Below, in pieces: positions 1 to 10,315 of a stretch of 64,000 bases of DNA; position 1 is the first letter of the stretch, and every line of letters starts with the position of its first letter. The stretch is from Manduca sexta (Eukaryota > Arthropoda > Insecta > Lepidoptera > Sphingidae): positions 558,001 through 622,000 of the forward strand of contig NC_051115.1 of the NCBI RefSeq assembly GCF_014839805.1. The letters run 5' to 3'. The position numbers and the translations under genes were made by a program. Below the pieces are notes generated by a model. That model saw only the letters and a list, made by a program, of their open reading frames with translations, did no database searches and was not told the origin of the DNA.

Positions 1-105
1 AATGATTTTGTGTAATTTGGTCATAATATAACGATACATATCAAGTAAGTCGCAAAAAAGTTATCTCGGAAAACTTCACGCAAGCGATGCCGCGAGCAAA
101 AACTG
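1..105. repeat. Dispersed repeat fragment (also at 50400-50515)
   Basis: The opening bases match the stretch at 50400-50515 closely, including the run TGTGTAATTTGGTCATAA. It ends next to the SINE that begins near 103. No coding potential is seen. It appears to be the 3' part of the CCCGGCTTCG-type interspersed repeat family, but this copy is cut by the window edge. Confidence 0.6.
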
Positions 106-309
106 GTATTATATACTGTTCCACTGCTGCACGGGCCTCCTCTACTACTGAGAGGGATTAGGCCTTAGTCCACCACGCTGTAGTGCGGGTAGACTTCACA
201 CACCTTCAAAATTTAGAGAGATTTAAGAACTTCTCAGGTATGATTTCCTCACGATGTTTTCCTTCACCGTTAAAGCAAGCGATAATTCAGAAAAAATACA
301 CACATATCA

Positions 310-595
310 GTCTTACTTATAAAAATTTCTCAAATCTACGATTAGTTAAAACACAAATTTTCTCGATCAGCTGTAAGTCAAAACCCGCCATCTTGCCTCT
401 TAAGGTTTAAACTAGGAAACCGGTGATTTTTCTGACAGCTATTTAAGCAATTCTTATTTCTGACAGCTATTTAAGCAATTCTTATTTCTGACAGCTATTT
501 AAGCAATTCTTATTTCTGACAGCTATTTAAGCAATTCTTATTTCTGACAGCTATTTAAGCAATTCTTAATCACCTCTTAACGCTAAAACAAGTTT
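310..595 (+). mobile_element. MITE, GTCTTACTTATAA-ended family
   Basis: Begins with GTCTTACTTATAAAAA and carries the same interior as copies at 4832, 15107, 19015 and 43858, including ACTCGATCAGCTGTAAGTCA-like and CCGGTGAT segments. The far inverted end (TTTATAAGTAAGAC) is truncated in this copy. It lies inside the family A SINE and is lengthened by an internal five-unit tandem expansion. Confidence 0.75.
429..568. repeat. Five exact 28-bp tandem units inside a MITE
   Basis: The unit, containing TTTCTGACAGCTATTTAAGC, is repeated five times head to tail at 429, 457, 485, 513 and 541. The same segment is present once in all other MITE copies in this window, so the expansion arose after insertion of this copy. 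The units look identical, implying a recent event. Confidence 0.95.
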
Positions 596-814
596 AGAAA
601 AGTCAGAGATGTGTGCCCTTGGGATTTTTACCTGCGGACATTCGTCTCGGGAGTCGGTTCCTCTCCCAACTAGGCTATCGCCGCTTTTATTGCCGAAATA
701 AATACACATAATGCCGTCATCTCCGAAGGGCAGGCAGAAGTGCGGCCAGGAAAACTTTTCTCATTGAGTTCTGCCCAAAAATTCTCATTGGGGAATGATA
801 ATTTTTTTACCGGA

Positions 815-1015
815 GCGGCAGTGACCTCACCTGATGGTAAGTGGGGTCCAATAGAATGTCGACTGACGAGAGATGATTACCCTTCGACATTCGACACAAT
901 TATACCTGTTGGAACTGGATATACACAGGCTGATCCGGGAACGCGACTTACGTGGGCCACTATGGTTTTAACACCTTGTGTACGGTCGCTATCCGGGCGG
1001 ATATAAAATATATAT
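815..1015 (+). repeat. Interspersed repeat, family D
   Basis: Shares CCTGATGGTAAGTGG, GACGAGAGATGATTACCC and GGGCGGATATAAAATATAT with copies at 6435, 7830, 38620, 41900, 53345 and 55710. About 200 bp with no open frame of note. Class unknown. Confidence 0.7.
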
Positions 1016-1029
1016 CCAACCAGCAATGT

Positions 1030-1310
1030 TGTTTTTATCTTTATCTATATATATAAAAATCCCTATTTCCCTTGGTCACGCCATCACGCGTGAACGGCTG
1101 GACCGATTTCACTATTTTTTTGTTGTTGTGTTTGTTATTGTCAGAAGAAGGTCCTTATGAAAAAAAAAAATCAAAAAATTGCGCGGGAAATTTGAAAATT
1201 TAAGAAAACTTAACGAAAATATTAATTTTATATAACTGTCAGCGATTGACAGAATGCGGCCTGCAAATTCATAGTTAAGACGAGACAACGTCTGTCGGAT
1301 CAGCTGGTAA
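1030..1310 (-). repeat. Interspersed repeat, family E
   Basis: Reverse-complement copy of the element at 2483 and 12143, recognised by GGTCACGCCATCACGCGTGA, the poly-T run and the GACAGAATGCG segment. Ends in a TATATA tract. Probably a non-autonomous retroposed element, class uncertain. Confidence 0.7.
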
Positions 1311-1609
1311 TTAATATAAAAATCTGAGCATTTTCATATCTCTCGTATGATCAATAAATCGTCTCATGATTTCGCTCAAGCCAATTTTCACCGTGTATAC
1401 AAATAATAATCAACTACGCTTCTAACGTTGCCAAAAACACTTGTGGTAGGTGAAAACATAGGAAAATACCGCAAGTGTTATATATAAACATCTATAAATA
1501 AACGAGTCGTGTGAAACGCGCCTAATGGAGCGTGAGGTGGCGCGGTGTTACCAAAATGTATATAGTTATATCTCGCCTTGTTCCTTTTCAAGAGTAAGGT
1601 GGAGCAGTA

Positions 1610-1840
1610 GGGGTAGATCTCTAATGTGAGAGTACGCCTGGGTACCACCGCAATGTCTATATCTGCCAAGCAGCAGTGTGTAGTCACTGTTGTGTTCCGG
1701 TTTGAACATTGTAGCCAGTGTAACTACTGGACATAATGAGACTTAACATCTCAGGAAGGCGAGCCTAGTGGTATATCATACTTTGTAATTTAAGGTATTG
1801 GGTGTTTCTACTGTTTATGAGTCGTATCGACGTATCTGAG
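1610..1840 (-). repeat. Interspersed repeat, family C
   Basis: Contains the diagnostic pieces CTCTAATGTGAGAGT, GGTACCACCGCAATGTCTAT, GTGTAACTACTGGACATAA and GTTTCTACTGTTTATG. About ten more copies lie in this window in both orientations. No coding potential. Confidence 0.75.
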
Positions 1841-1944
1841 ATCACTGTGCTGTTTACGCATAGAAAAAACTAATTCCAGTGATATTTTCAAGAAGATAGG
1901 TATGTAATGTATGTATGTATGTATGTATGAAGATAGGTAATTTA

Positions 1945-2155
1945 GTAAAGAACTAACTTTTGCCCTCGGCTTCGCCTCTGTGAAGGAGTTTTCCGGGATA
2001 AAAGTCCCGGTATATAAGTTTCCGGGATAGAAAATAGCCTATAACCTTCCCAGGGTCTTAAACTATCTCCATACCGAATTTCATAAAAATCCGTTCAGTA
2101 GATTTTGAGAAAATCTATAACATACAGACAGAGAAGGGGACTTTGTTTTATAATA
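1945..2155 (+). repeat. CCCGGCTTCG-type retroposon fragment, family L
   Basis: Carries the segments CCTTCCCAGGGTCTTAAACT and ATCCGTTCAGTAGATTTTGAG and ends in GGGACTTTGTTTTATAATATG, as in related elements at 11800, 22117, 43100 and 58090. It is preceded by a short (ATGT)n run near 1905. Confidence 0.6.
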
Positions 2156-2159
2156 TGTA

Positions 2160-2480
2160 TAAATGTCAAAATGACCTTGTATAAATGAAATAATTTATTT
2201 GAATCTATATTTATTTATTAAAAAACACACCAATGACACGTGCATCTAAAAATCACAAATAATAATACAAAATCTGATACATATTAAAGGTATGCACAGC
2301 ATTCTCATACAAATAACATCTAGATAAAATTATAAATTAAAATTAAATATATAATAATACAGCATGACAACATAACAATAACAACAAAGATAAGCAACCG
2401 GTTGCAACTATTATATATTATAATCACTAGTTCCTGGTCGAAGCGAATTAATGTAAACACATCGGTCTTGTTTTATTGAA
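2160..2480. other. AT-rich intergenic DNA, nothing recognised
   Basis: I see no repeat family used elsewhere in this window, no open frame and no RNA gene. Composition is strongly A/T. Confidence 0.5.
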
Positions 2481-2482
2481 TA

Positions 2483-2770
2483 CTAGCTGACCCGACAGAC
2501 GTTGTCCCGTCTTGACTATGAATTTGCAGCACGCATTCTGTCAATCGCTGACAGTTATTTCAAATCACTGACAGTTATATACAATTAATATTTTCGTTAA
2601 GTTTTCTTAAATTTTCTAATTTTCTGCGCAATTTTTTGAATTTTTTCTTTCATAAGAACCTTCACCTGACAATAATAAACACAACAAAAACAAAATAGTG
2701 AAATCGGTCCAGCCGTTCACGCGTGATGGCGTGACCAAGGGAAATGGGGATTCATTTTTATATATATAGA
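2483..2770 (+). repeat. Interspersed repeat, family E
   Basis: Starts TAGCTGACCCGACAGACG and ends GGGATTCATTTTTATATATA, matching copies at 12143, 17333, 30859 and 52874. The middle holds GATGGCGTGACCAAGGGAAA. Confidence 0.8.
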
Positions 2771-3024
2771 CATACGAATATATAAAGCTGAATGATTGAA
2801 TTCATACAAATAAATAATACACTAACATAATATGCCCTGAACTTCTCAGGAGGTTTTGATGTAAAAATCTGCAACGAAACTAGTTCTGCATATAAAAGAA
2901 GCCATTGATAGTGCGTAAAGGGATATCTAAAACCACGCCGATACCGAACGACCTTGCCTTTAAAGCGGGGAGTATACGTAACGTGTGCTTGTGTGTTGAT
3001 TGTGAATTTCGTTTAGATGTTATT

Positions 3025-3320
3025 ATTGGTGGTAGGTCTCTCATATGTGAGAGTCCGCCTGGGTTACCATCCCAATGTCTATTTCTGTCAAGCAGCAGTG
3101 TGTAAACTGTTGTGTTTCGGTTTGAAGGACATTGTAGCCAGTATAACTACTGGACATAAGACTTAACATCTTATGTCTCAGGATGGCGAGCGCAGTGGAA
3201 TACCAAACAATACTTTGTAATTCAAGGATGGTGTTTCTGCTGTTTATGGGCGGTCGTATCGCTTACCATCAGGCGAACGGTAAGCTCCTCTCGTCATTCA
3301 AAGCAATAAAAAAAAACGCG
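3025..3320 (-). repeat. Interspersed repeat, family C
   Basis: Copy with GTAGGTCTCTCATATGTGAG at one end and GGCGAACGGTAAGCTC plus an A-rich run at the other. A small open frame across it is not conserved in other copies and is not a gene. Confidence 0.75.
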
Positions 3321-3552
3321 GAAGTAACAAAGATAACATTAATATTATAGAGCTTAAGCAGAGCTTCCCAATCATTTTGCTGGTTCCTATGGACCTCCTG
3401 CAGCAATTTTTAACCATATTCCCTAGAATAGTGCGTAGTTGCAAAGCGTTCGCGGTAGGAGTACAATTACTGCGCTGAGTCCTCGGGTTCGATCCCCAGG
3501 TCGGACAAAGTGATATCTACTCAGTATCAACACAGTCTGGAATTTGTGCCCG

Positions 3553-3874
3553 ATATGGCGATAGCCCAGTTGGGTATGGAACGGACTGCCACGACGAATG
3601 TCCGCAGGTTAAAATCCCAAGGGCACACACCTTTAACTTTTCTAAAGTTATGTGTGTATTCTTTGTGAATTATCGCTTGCTTTAACGGTGAAGGAAAACT
3701 TCGTGAGGAAACCTACATAGAGAAGTTCTCTATAGGAATTTTGAGGTGGTGTGAAGTCTACAAATCCGCACTAGGCCAGCGTGGTGGACTAAGGCCTAAT
3801 CCCTCTCAGTAGTGAAGGAGGCTCGTTCCCAAGAGTGGGACAGAATATAATACAGGGCTGATATTATTATTTAT
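3553..3874 (+). repeat. SINE family A nested in SINE family B
   Basis: Full head-to-tail copy from GGCGATAGCCCAGTTGGG to the tail ATACAGGGCTGATATTATTA. The ten bases ATGGCGATAG stand on both sides, consistent with a target duplication that overlaps the shared SINE head sequence. Confidence 0.8.
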
Positions 3875-3937
3875 GGCGATAGGCTCGCCCCCTATCACGT
3901 GATGGATCACGGAACACACTCGGCTCAAAGTGGGTGC

Positions 3938-4252
3938 CCTGAGCGTCTACTTCAAAAAAACCAACGTCGGTTCGTAACGATTAAACGAGGAACTTCGGAT
4001 TTAACTCTACTACCAAATTACTTCGGATCCGTCACCGTTCCGTAACTTAGCTTAGTGGTAGGATCAATTCTCCGTATTTTTGGAGAAAGCATTGGAACAT
4101 CCTCGCATATGGTTTCAAAAAGGTATGGCGAAAAAATAAATTCTTACAAATTCCATGTCTGAAATATTGCGAGGAACGGATCAGATCCGTAACACATCAA
4201 CATCATCACAATCATTTTTTAACATTTCGTTTTACGAAGTAGACCATCTCTG
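3938..4252 (+). mobile_element. MITE with GTCTACTTCGAA terminal inverted repeats
   Basis: Begins GTCTACTTC and ends with the inverted form GAAGTAGAC. The interior (AACTTCGGATTTAAC, GTGGTAGGATCAATTC, CAAATTCCATGTCTGAAAT) matches the second copy at 5488-5800. It interrupts the family B SINE at 3443. Confidence 0.8.
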
Positions 4253-4504
4253 GTTGCGTCTCGGCGTACCCGTTCAGAGATAAATGCGTCACGTGTGCGT
4301 TAAGCCGCGCTGTTAGTGTCCAGCAACTGTGTTTACTTGCGGACATTGATAAGAAGCATTATATAAGCTGTGTTTGCATGTCATTTGCCTAACGTTTGTG
4401 ATAAGGAAAAAAAAACACGACGAATCTGTTTACGTTCCGTTCAGTTTGTATTGTAGTGTGTGTATCAATGCTTTCATACATAATTTTTATACATACATAC
4501 ATAC

Positions 4505-4755
4505 ATAACATCACGCATTTTATCCCCGAAGGGGTATGCAGAGGTGCAACTAGAGCACCCACTTTTCGCCAAGTATGTTCCGTCCCATAATGTGATAGGG
4601 GGCGAGCCTATCGCCATATCGGGCACAAATTCCAGACTCCGGGCTGATACTGAGCAGAAAAACCTAAATATCACTTTGGCCGACCCGGGATTCGAACCCA
4701 GGACCTCAGAGCGCTATTGTACCGGACATGCAATACAACTACGCCACCGAGGCAG
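4505..4755 (-). repeat. tRNA-derived SINE, family B, near full length
   Basis: On the minus strand it starts CTGCCTCGGTGGCGTAGTTG (tRNA-like head), has the B box GGGTTCGAATCCCGGG and ends TCGGGGATAAAATGCGTGATG followed by (ATGT)n. Not a functional tRNA gene: the cloverleaf 3' half is replaced by SINE body. Confidence 0.8.
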
Positions 4756-4831
4756 TCGGTAATTTTTATATTTGTTCAAAATGTAAAGATCTTACTAAAT
4801 TTCTGGAGAGATGTGTGATAAGAATGCTTAT

Positions 4832-5010
4832 AGTCTAATAAAAATTTCGCAAACTTATGCTTAGTTAAAACACAAATTTACTCGATCAGCTGTAAGTCAA
4901 GCCGCCATCTTGCCTCTTAAGGTTTAAACTAGGAACCGGTGATGTTTTTGACAGCTATTTAAGCAATTCTTAATCACCTCTTAACGCTAAAACAAGCTTA
5001 TAAGTAAGAC
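4832..5010 (+). mobile_element. MITE, GTCTTACTTATAA-ended family
   Basis: Single-unit version of the element at 310, ending with the inverted terminus TTATAAGTAAGAC. The 28-bp segment occurs once here. Confidence 0.8.
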
Positions 5011-5487
5011 TGATATTTTCTACCCTTCTGTCTGTTAAAAGTCTGCAGTCTTCGAAACGTCGGGAGAAATTATATCAATCTATCTATACATTTTATAAAA
5101 CAAAGTCTCCAAAAGCTGTAGAGACAGCTTTTGGGGTGATTCAGAAAATCGATCACATACAGAGGTATGTGATCGATTTCCTCAAAATCTACTGAACGGA
5201 TTTTTGTACGGTTTTTACTTAAATATAGTACAATTCTTAAGGAAGGTTTAGGTTCATAGTACATTACGGTGTTATGTAAATTGACTGAAATATAACGATT
5301 ACTGTTGAAGAGGTCGTGTGGTTGTAAGAAATCTTGTGGGTCGGGATTTATGCGGGAAAAACTTTGTGATACACTGATTTCTGCGAGCGAAGTCGTGGGC
5401 ACAGCTAGTAATAATATAAAAAATCGCGATAAAATCTATAAAAATAGTTTTATCTTAATGTCTAACATTCGCGTAAACATAAGAGTG

Positions 5488-5800
5488 TCTACTTCGAAAT
5501 ACGAACGTAAAAATGTTGGTCCGAAACGAAGAAACGACGAACTTCGGATTTAACTTTACTACCAAATTATTTCGGATCCATCACCGTGTAGCTTACCTTA
5601 GTGGTAGGATCAATTCCCCGTATATTTTTTGGAGAAAGCAGTAGAACTTTATCCTCGCAGATTTTAAAAAGGGATGGTAAAAATTATCACAAATTCCATG
5701 TCTGAAATTGCGATGAACGGATTGGATCCGTAACATTTCGTAGTAACAAAACGTGCGATCCGTCATCCGAAACTACGGATTTCGTTTTTCGAAGTAGACC
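5488..5800 (+). mobile_element. MITE with GTCTACTTCGAA terminal inverted repeats
   Basis: Left end GTCTACTTCGAAATACGAA and right end TTCGTTTTTCGAAGTAGAC are inverted copies of each other. Interior matches 3938-4252. The small open frames on it are incidental. Confidence 0.85.
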
Positions 5801-6089
5801 CTAAGAAATCATTAGCAATTGTCCGGTATTTATAAGTTTAAAATTTAAATGCATTTTTTTTATCTTGACGCGTCATCTTTTTATATCACATTTTTATTTA
5901 CGTTCTTATCACTCAACACTTCAACTGGTCAAATATTATATCATTGTCTGATTTTTCGGACGGATTACCTCATACTGATAATGATACTTCCTATCTTGGA
6001 TCACTTACTTGTCTACCTATATTATAAACGGGGAATGCTGTGAGCATATCTCTATAGGAAATGGTTTTACTAAATATTGTTAGGAAATC

Positions 6090-6385
6090 GTTTTTTTTTG
6101 TTATTGTTTTGAATGACGAGACTAGCTTGCCGTTCGCCTGGTTAGCGATATGATCGCCCATAAACAGTGGAAACGCCAACACCTTGAATTACAAAATATT
6201 GTTTGGTATTCTACTGCGCTCGCAATGAGACATGAGATGTTAAGTCTTATTATGTTCAATAGTTACACTGGCTACAATGTTCAAATCGGAACACAACAGT
6301 GACTACACACTGCTACTTGGCGGCAGAAATAGACATTGCGGTGCTACCTACCCAGCCGGACTCTCACATATGAGAGTTTCGTCGA
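6090..6385 (+). repeat. Interspersed repeat, family C
   Basis: Runs from TTTTGAATGACGAGAC through GCCCATAAACAGTGG to ACTCTCACATATGAGAG in forward orientation. The 83-aa frame across it is repeat-derived. Confidence 0.75.
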
Positions 6386-6434
6386 TGTATTGTCCAATTT
6401 TTCACGATCCCCCACTATTTTCCCGCGACCCACC

Positions 6435-6650
6435 GGAGGATCTGATCCATGGTTTAGGAAATACTGAAGTAAGACTGACGAGAGATGATTACCCCTTCGC
6501 AGTCGACACAATTATGCCGGCCTGTTGAACCAGATATACACAGGCTGATCTCAGAGTGCGACAACTTACGTGGGCCACTATGGTTTTAACACCTTGTGTA
6601 CGGTCGCTATCCGGGCGGATATAAAATATATCCTTCCACCAGCAAATCAT
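6435..6650 (+). repeat. Interspersed repeat, family D
   Basis: Contains GACGAGAGATGATTACCCC, GTGGGCCACTATGG and CTATCCGGGCGGATATAAAA, as in six other copies. Confidence 0.75.
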
Positions 6651-6939
6651 AGTTCTTTTATCAATCAAGAATGGCATTTAATAAGTAATTTACACAACCC
6701 ATAAATAATTAGGATCAATGCTGTCGCCTTCAGAGGAAAGCGATAGAAATAAGGAAAGGAAGTAAGGTGTCTGGGAACTTCGGAAATCAGATTCTTTATT
6801 TAGAAATTCTTAGTAACATTACAAAGAAACACCGCCATGACAGATGATACGCCCGCGACATCCCAAGACACGCATCGCGTGACTGTTTCCAAGAAAACAA
6901 ACTATTATGCATATGTATATTGGAAAAACAGTTTTCAGA

Positions 6940-7062
6940 GTGCACGCGCCGCGCCGTCTGCGCGCGCGCATCACGCGACGCTGCTATTGGTCGACGCGAC
7001 ACGCCGCCCGCGCGGATGCAACCACGTGACGTCATCGGCCAATGGCGTGCGACGGTGTTAAT
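6940..7062. promoter_or_regulatory. CpG-rich promoter-like block with CRE and CCAAT boxes
   Basis: The block is packed with CpG and GCGC steps in otherwise AT-rich DNA. It holds ATTGG (inverted CCAAT) near 6985, an E-box/CRE overlap CACGTGACGTCA at about 7023-7034 and CCAAT near 7040. Such clusters are typical of housekeeping promoters. It could serve the PPP1R37-like gene downstream, but no first exon was found. A diverged MITE centre is an alternative, because the MITEs at 10316 and 28722 contain a similar CACGTG(TG)ACGTCATCGG core. Confidence 0.35.
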
Positions 7063-7079
7063 TGTAAAAAAATAACAAT

Positions 7080-7830
7080 TTGCTCTCATGCAATACATGT
7101 GTAATTATAATGCTATGATTGATGCTTGGTTTGTACGGATATGCACTGGTTTTAGACTTTGGTTTAGAGTATCCAATCATATCAATTTATTTCAATAAAA
7201 ACAACATTTTATTTGAGGGGACACTTTTATTTGAGGACACATACTAAATTGCCAAAGAATTAATAATAATATAATGTAAATAATATTTAAAAATACTGAA
7301 AAGCCATGTGTTAAAGGACTTTTCCTTAATAAAACATTGAAATTAACAAACAAAATTGTATTCGCATTTCCACATTCATTTAATTATCATTGAAACTTAG
7401 ACACCTTAAAATACCATCTTATATCTGGCTAAATCGGTTTAAATATTTGAATTAAATTGTATTTCATTTACAAGTGATTTTTTGTTAAGTTTTGAGAAAA
7501 TGTCTATAAACAAAATGTATACCCGTCTTGGGTCACGCGCTTGGAGAGGCCCTGCGCGGTGCATTCTGAGGAACTTTTTTAACCAAGTTTAAAAAAAGGA
7601 GGTTTTTAATTCGGCTGTTTTATTAACCTTTCTACATCGCCACCACGACCCTGTTAATCAATAAGAAATGACCTTGCATTTTTTTAAAATCTGGGTCTCT
7701 TATTTTTTTTGTCCACGCTTGTGCACTCGCTCAAAGTGAAGTTTGTATGACATGTTTACAGATTAGTTGTTTTATTGGTTCATTGTTACGCGTAGCTGAC
7801 GGTTAAGATTTTTTTTCTACGGTCTCCAGA
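7080..7830. other. AT-rich intergenic or intronic DNA, nothing recognised
   Basis: No open frame of note, RNA gene or repeat family shared with the rest of the window was seen. A few AATAAA-like strings occur, as expected by chance in such composition. Confidence 0.5.
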
Positions 7831-8045
7831 AACTAACACCATTGCATCTGATGGTAAGTGGAGAGGGGTCCAATAGAATGTCGTCTGACGAGAGATGATT
7901 ACCCCTCGACAGTTGACACAATTATGCCTGTTGGAACCGAATATACAAAGGCCGATCCCGGAACGCGATACTTACGTGGGCCACTATGGCGGGTTTTAAC
8001 ACCTTGTGTACGTTCGCTATCCAGGTGGATGTAAAATATATGTCA
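7830..8045 (+). repeat. Interspersed repeat, family D
   Basis: Contains CATCTGATGGTAAGTGG, GTCCAATAGAATGTCG and GCGGGTTTTAACACCTTGTG. Near full length. Confidence 0.75.
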
Positions 8046-8049
8046 CTAG

Positions 8050-8115
8050 AAAAGTAAGGTTTGCTGGTTTCGAACCTGCGTACCATCCTCTCGACTGCTC
8101 AATCCACTAGGCTAT
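8050..8115 (-). repeat. tRNA-like SINE head
   Basis: On the minus strand it reads GCGATAGCCTAGTGGATTG (A box) followed by GCAGGTTCGAAACCAGC (B box). The distance between boxes suits a tRNA-derived polymerase III promoter. No complete cloverleaf can be drawn, so I call it a SINE remnant rather than a tRNA gene. Confidence 0.5.
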
Positions 8116-8249
8116 CGCGCGAGGACACATTAATAGCAATAAATAGCGTCAGCCGTTCCTGGTACAATTAATACAATGGTAATGACCGGTGACAAAACAA
8201 TTGTGTTTAACACGATGTCAGTTGTGGACTTGAATGAATAAAATGATCA

Positions 8250-9271
8250 CGCGAGACGACACAAAAGTCAAGAAGTCGGCCACACTAGGCCTGCTGTTGC
8301 CAGATAACTGACATGAAATCTACGCGAGACGACGTGAAACCTCAGAGAAGTCCGCACTAGGCTCGCTGTTGCCAGATGACTGTCATGAAATATACGCGAG
8401 ACGGCGTGAAACCTCAGAGAAGTCCGCACTAGGCCCGCTGTTGCCAGATAACTGACATGAAATCTACGCGAGACGACGTGAAACCTCAGAGAAGTCCGCA
8501 CTAGGCCCGCTGTTGCCAGATGACTGTCCTGAAATCTACGCGAGACGACGTGAAACCTCATAGAAGTCCGCACTAGGCCCGCTGTTGCCAAATGACTGTC
8601 ATGAAATATATGCGAGACGACGTGAAACCTCAGAGAAGTCCGCACTAGGCCCGCTGTTGCCAGATGACTGTCATGAAATCTACGCGAGACGACGTGAAAC
8701 CTCAGAGAAGTCCGCACTAGGCCCGCTGTTGCCAGATGACTGTCCTGAAATCTACGCGAGACGACGTGAAACCTCAGAGAAGTCCGCACTAGGCCCGCTG
8801 TTGCCAAATGACTGTCATGAAATATATGCGAGACGACGTGAAACCTCAGAGAAGTCCGCACTAGGCCCGCTGTTGCCAGATGACTGTCATGAAATATACG
8901 CGAGACGACGTGAAACCTCAGAGAAGTCCGCACTAGGCCCGCTGTTGCCAGATGACTGTCATGAAATCTACGCGATACGACGTGAAACCTCAGAGAAGTC
9001 CGCACTAGGCCCGCTGTTGCCAGATGACTGTCATGAAATATACGCGAGACGACGTGAAACCTCAGAGAAGTCCGCACTAGGCCCGCTGTTGCCAGATGAC
9101 TGTCATGAAATCTACGCGAGACGACGTGAAACCTCAGAGAAGTCCGCACTAGGCCCGCTGTTGCCAAATGACTGTCATGAAATATACGCGAGACGACGTG
9201 AAACCTCAGAGAAGTCCGCACTAGGCCCGCTGTTGCCAGATGACTGACATGAAATCTACGCGAGACGACGT
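8250..9271. repeat. 72-bp satellite array, about 14 units
   Basis: The landmark GTGAAACCTCA recurs every 72 bp (8334, 8406, 8478 and so on to 9198), thirteen times, with degenerate half units at both ends. The unit is 24 codons long and lacks stops in several frames, so long repetitive open frames exist on both strands (317 aa on -, 220 aa on +). Neither has homologous signal or normal amino-acid use and I do not call a protein. Variant units recur in threes. Confidence 0.95.
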
Positions 9272-9294
9272 GAGTTATACCCCCGTTCCTCGGA

Positions 9295-9510
9295 AAACAT
9301 GTAAAGCCGTTGGTCCTGCTGATCTCTCTCCGGTCATGTCGGATTGTCTCACCGGACTATGAGAAGGAACAGAGAGTGCTTTGTATTGCACACACTTGTG
9401 CACTATAATATCTCCTGCTGATCTCTCTCCGGTCATGTCGTCTCACCGGACTATGAGAAGGAACAGAGTGCTTGTGTATTGCACACACTTGTGCACTATC
9501 TCTTCAGCCC
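9295..9510 (+). repeat. Interspersed repeat, family K, partly duplicated
   Basis: Holds GCTGATCTCTCTCCGGTCAT twice, about 95 bp apart, each followed by CACCGGACTATGAGAAGGAA and CACACTTGTGCACTAT. Inverse copies lie at 32885 and 63325. It abuts the satellite. Confidence 0.75.
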
Positions 9511-9717
9511 TAGTGCTCTATAATATATCTTCAAATTATCAGCCGTAGTGGCTGTAATTCGACTAGGATGGACTCCAGTAGCGAAGGTCCTTATAACCCA
9601 ATTCCTGCCGACTACCCTTGTAGAATATCTCTAGGATCTAATTATCATCAGAACGATTTTCAGACAGCTTTGATGCATATTAGTATCTATATGTTTTGAC
9701 GGGTTCCCTTTTGGGAA

Positions 9718-10015
9718 AAGCGGCGATAGCCTAGTTGGGTGTGGAACGAACTGCGAAAATGAATGTCATGTCATGAAATCCCAAGGGCATACACCTGACT
9801 GACTGACTTTTCTAAAATCATGTGTGTATTCTTTGTGAATTATCGTTCGCTTTAAAGGTGAAGGAAAACATCGTGAGGACACCTGCACATCTGCTATGTT
9901 CTCTATAGGAATTTCGAAGGTGTGTGAAGTCTACCAATACGCACTACAGCGTGGTGGACTAAGGCCTAAACCCTCTCAGTAGTAGAGGAGGCCCGTGCCC
10001 AGCAGTGGGACAGTA
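9718..10015 (+). repeat. SINE family A
   Basis: Head AAGCGGCGATAGCCTAGTTG through TCGCTTTAAAGGTGAAGGAA to CAGCAGTGGGACAGTATG. The B-box region is damaged. Confidence 0.8.
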
Positions 10016-10315
10016 TGTTGTGTCGGGTTCCCTTTTGGTAATTTTCATCTTTCGCCACTGATATACGTAACTTATTTATATGTTAATGATCTGCCCACCC
10101 TGCCACGTTTGTGCGTTATATTTACCACATGATACAGCTGTACCTTGACACAGCGTCGGTTAACGTGCGCATTATATCTCGAGTATTAATAGAGTCATTA
10201 CTAGCGCTAGGTGTGTTAGGGTTGTCGCTCGCTGTTAATTTATGATAAATAATAGAAACTAGACTCAACCAAACCAAACGCAAAAGCACAACATATGTTT
10301 CGCACGCGGTACGAC

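Larger units (their letters stand above)
103..687 (-). repeat. tRNA-derived SINE, family A, split by a MITE
   Basis: On the minus strand the head resembles a tRNA with an A-box-like TAGCCTAGTTGG and a B-box region, and the tail is the ATAATACAGGGCTGATATT type seen in about a dozen other copies here. The body stops near 309 and resumes near 596 (GAAAAGTCAGAG), the gap being filled by the MITE at 310-595. The B box is damaged in this copy. Confidence 0.75.
3443..4292 (+). repeat. tRNA-derived SINE, family B, carrying two nested insertions
   Basis: The head holds a B box (GGTTCGATCCCCAGG) at about 3488, followed by GTGATATCTACTCAGTATC. The body breaks at ATGGCGATAG near 3560, where a family A SINE begins, resumes at ATGGCGATAGGCTCGCCCCC near 3875, breaks again near 3938 at a TIR-bearing MITE, and ends with CAGAGATAAATGCGTCACG near 4290. 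Intact relatives at 4505 and 21394 give the uninterrupted order. Confidence 0.75.

Noticed and set aside
6796..7098. 100-aa minus frame across the CpG-rich block
   Set aside because: No recognisable domain; open mainly because of local base composition.
8268..9247. 317-aa and 220-aa repetitive proteins on opposite strands
   Set aside because: Both are consequences of a 72-bp satellite with no stops; no start context, splice signals or known repeat protein.
8250..9271. CRISPR-like array
   Set aside because: Units are contiguous with no unique spacers, and the DNA is eukaryotic. The same applies to 429-568 and 23797-24074.
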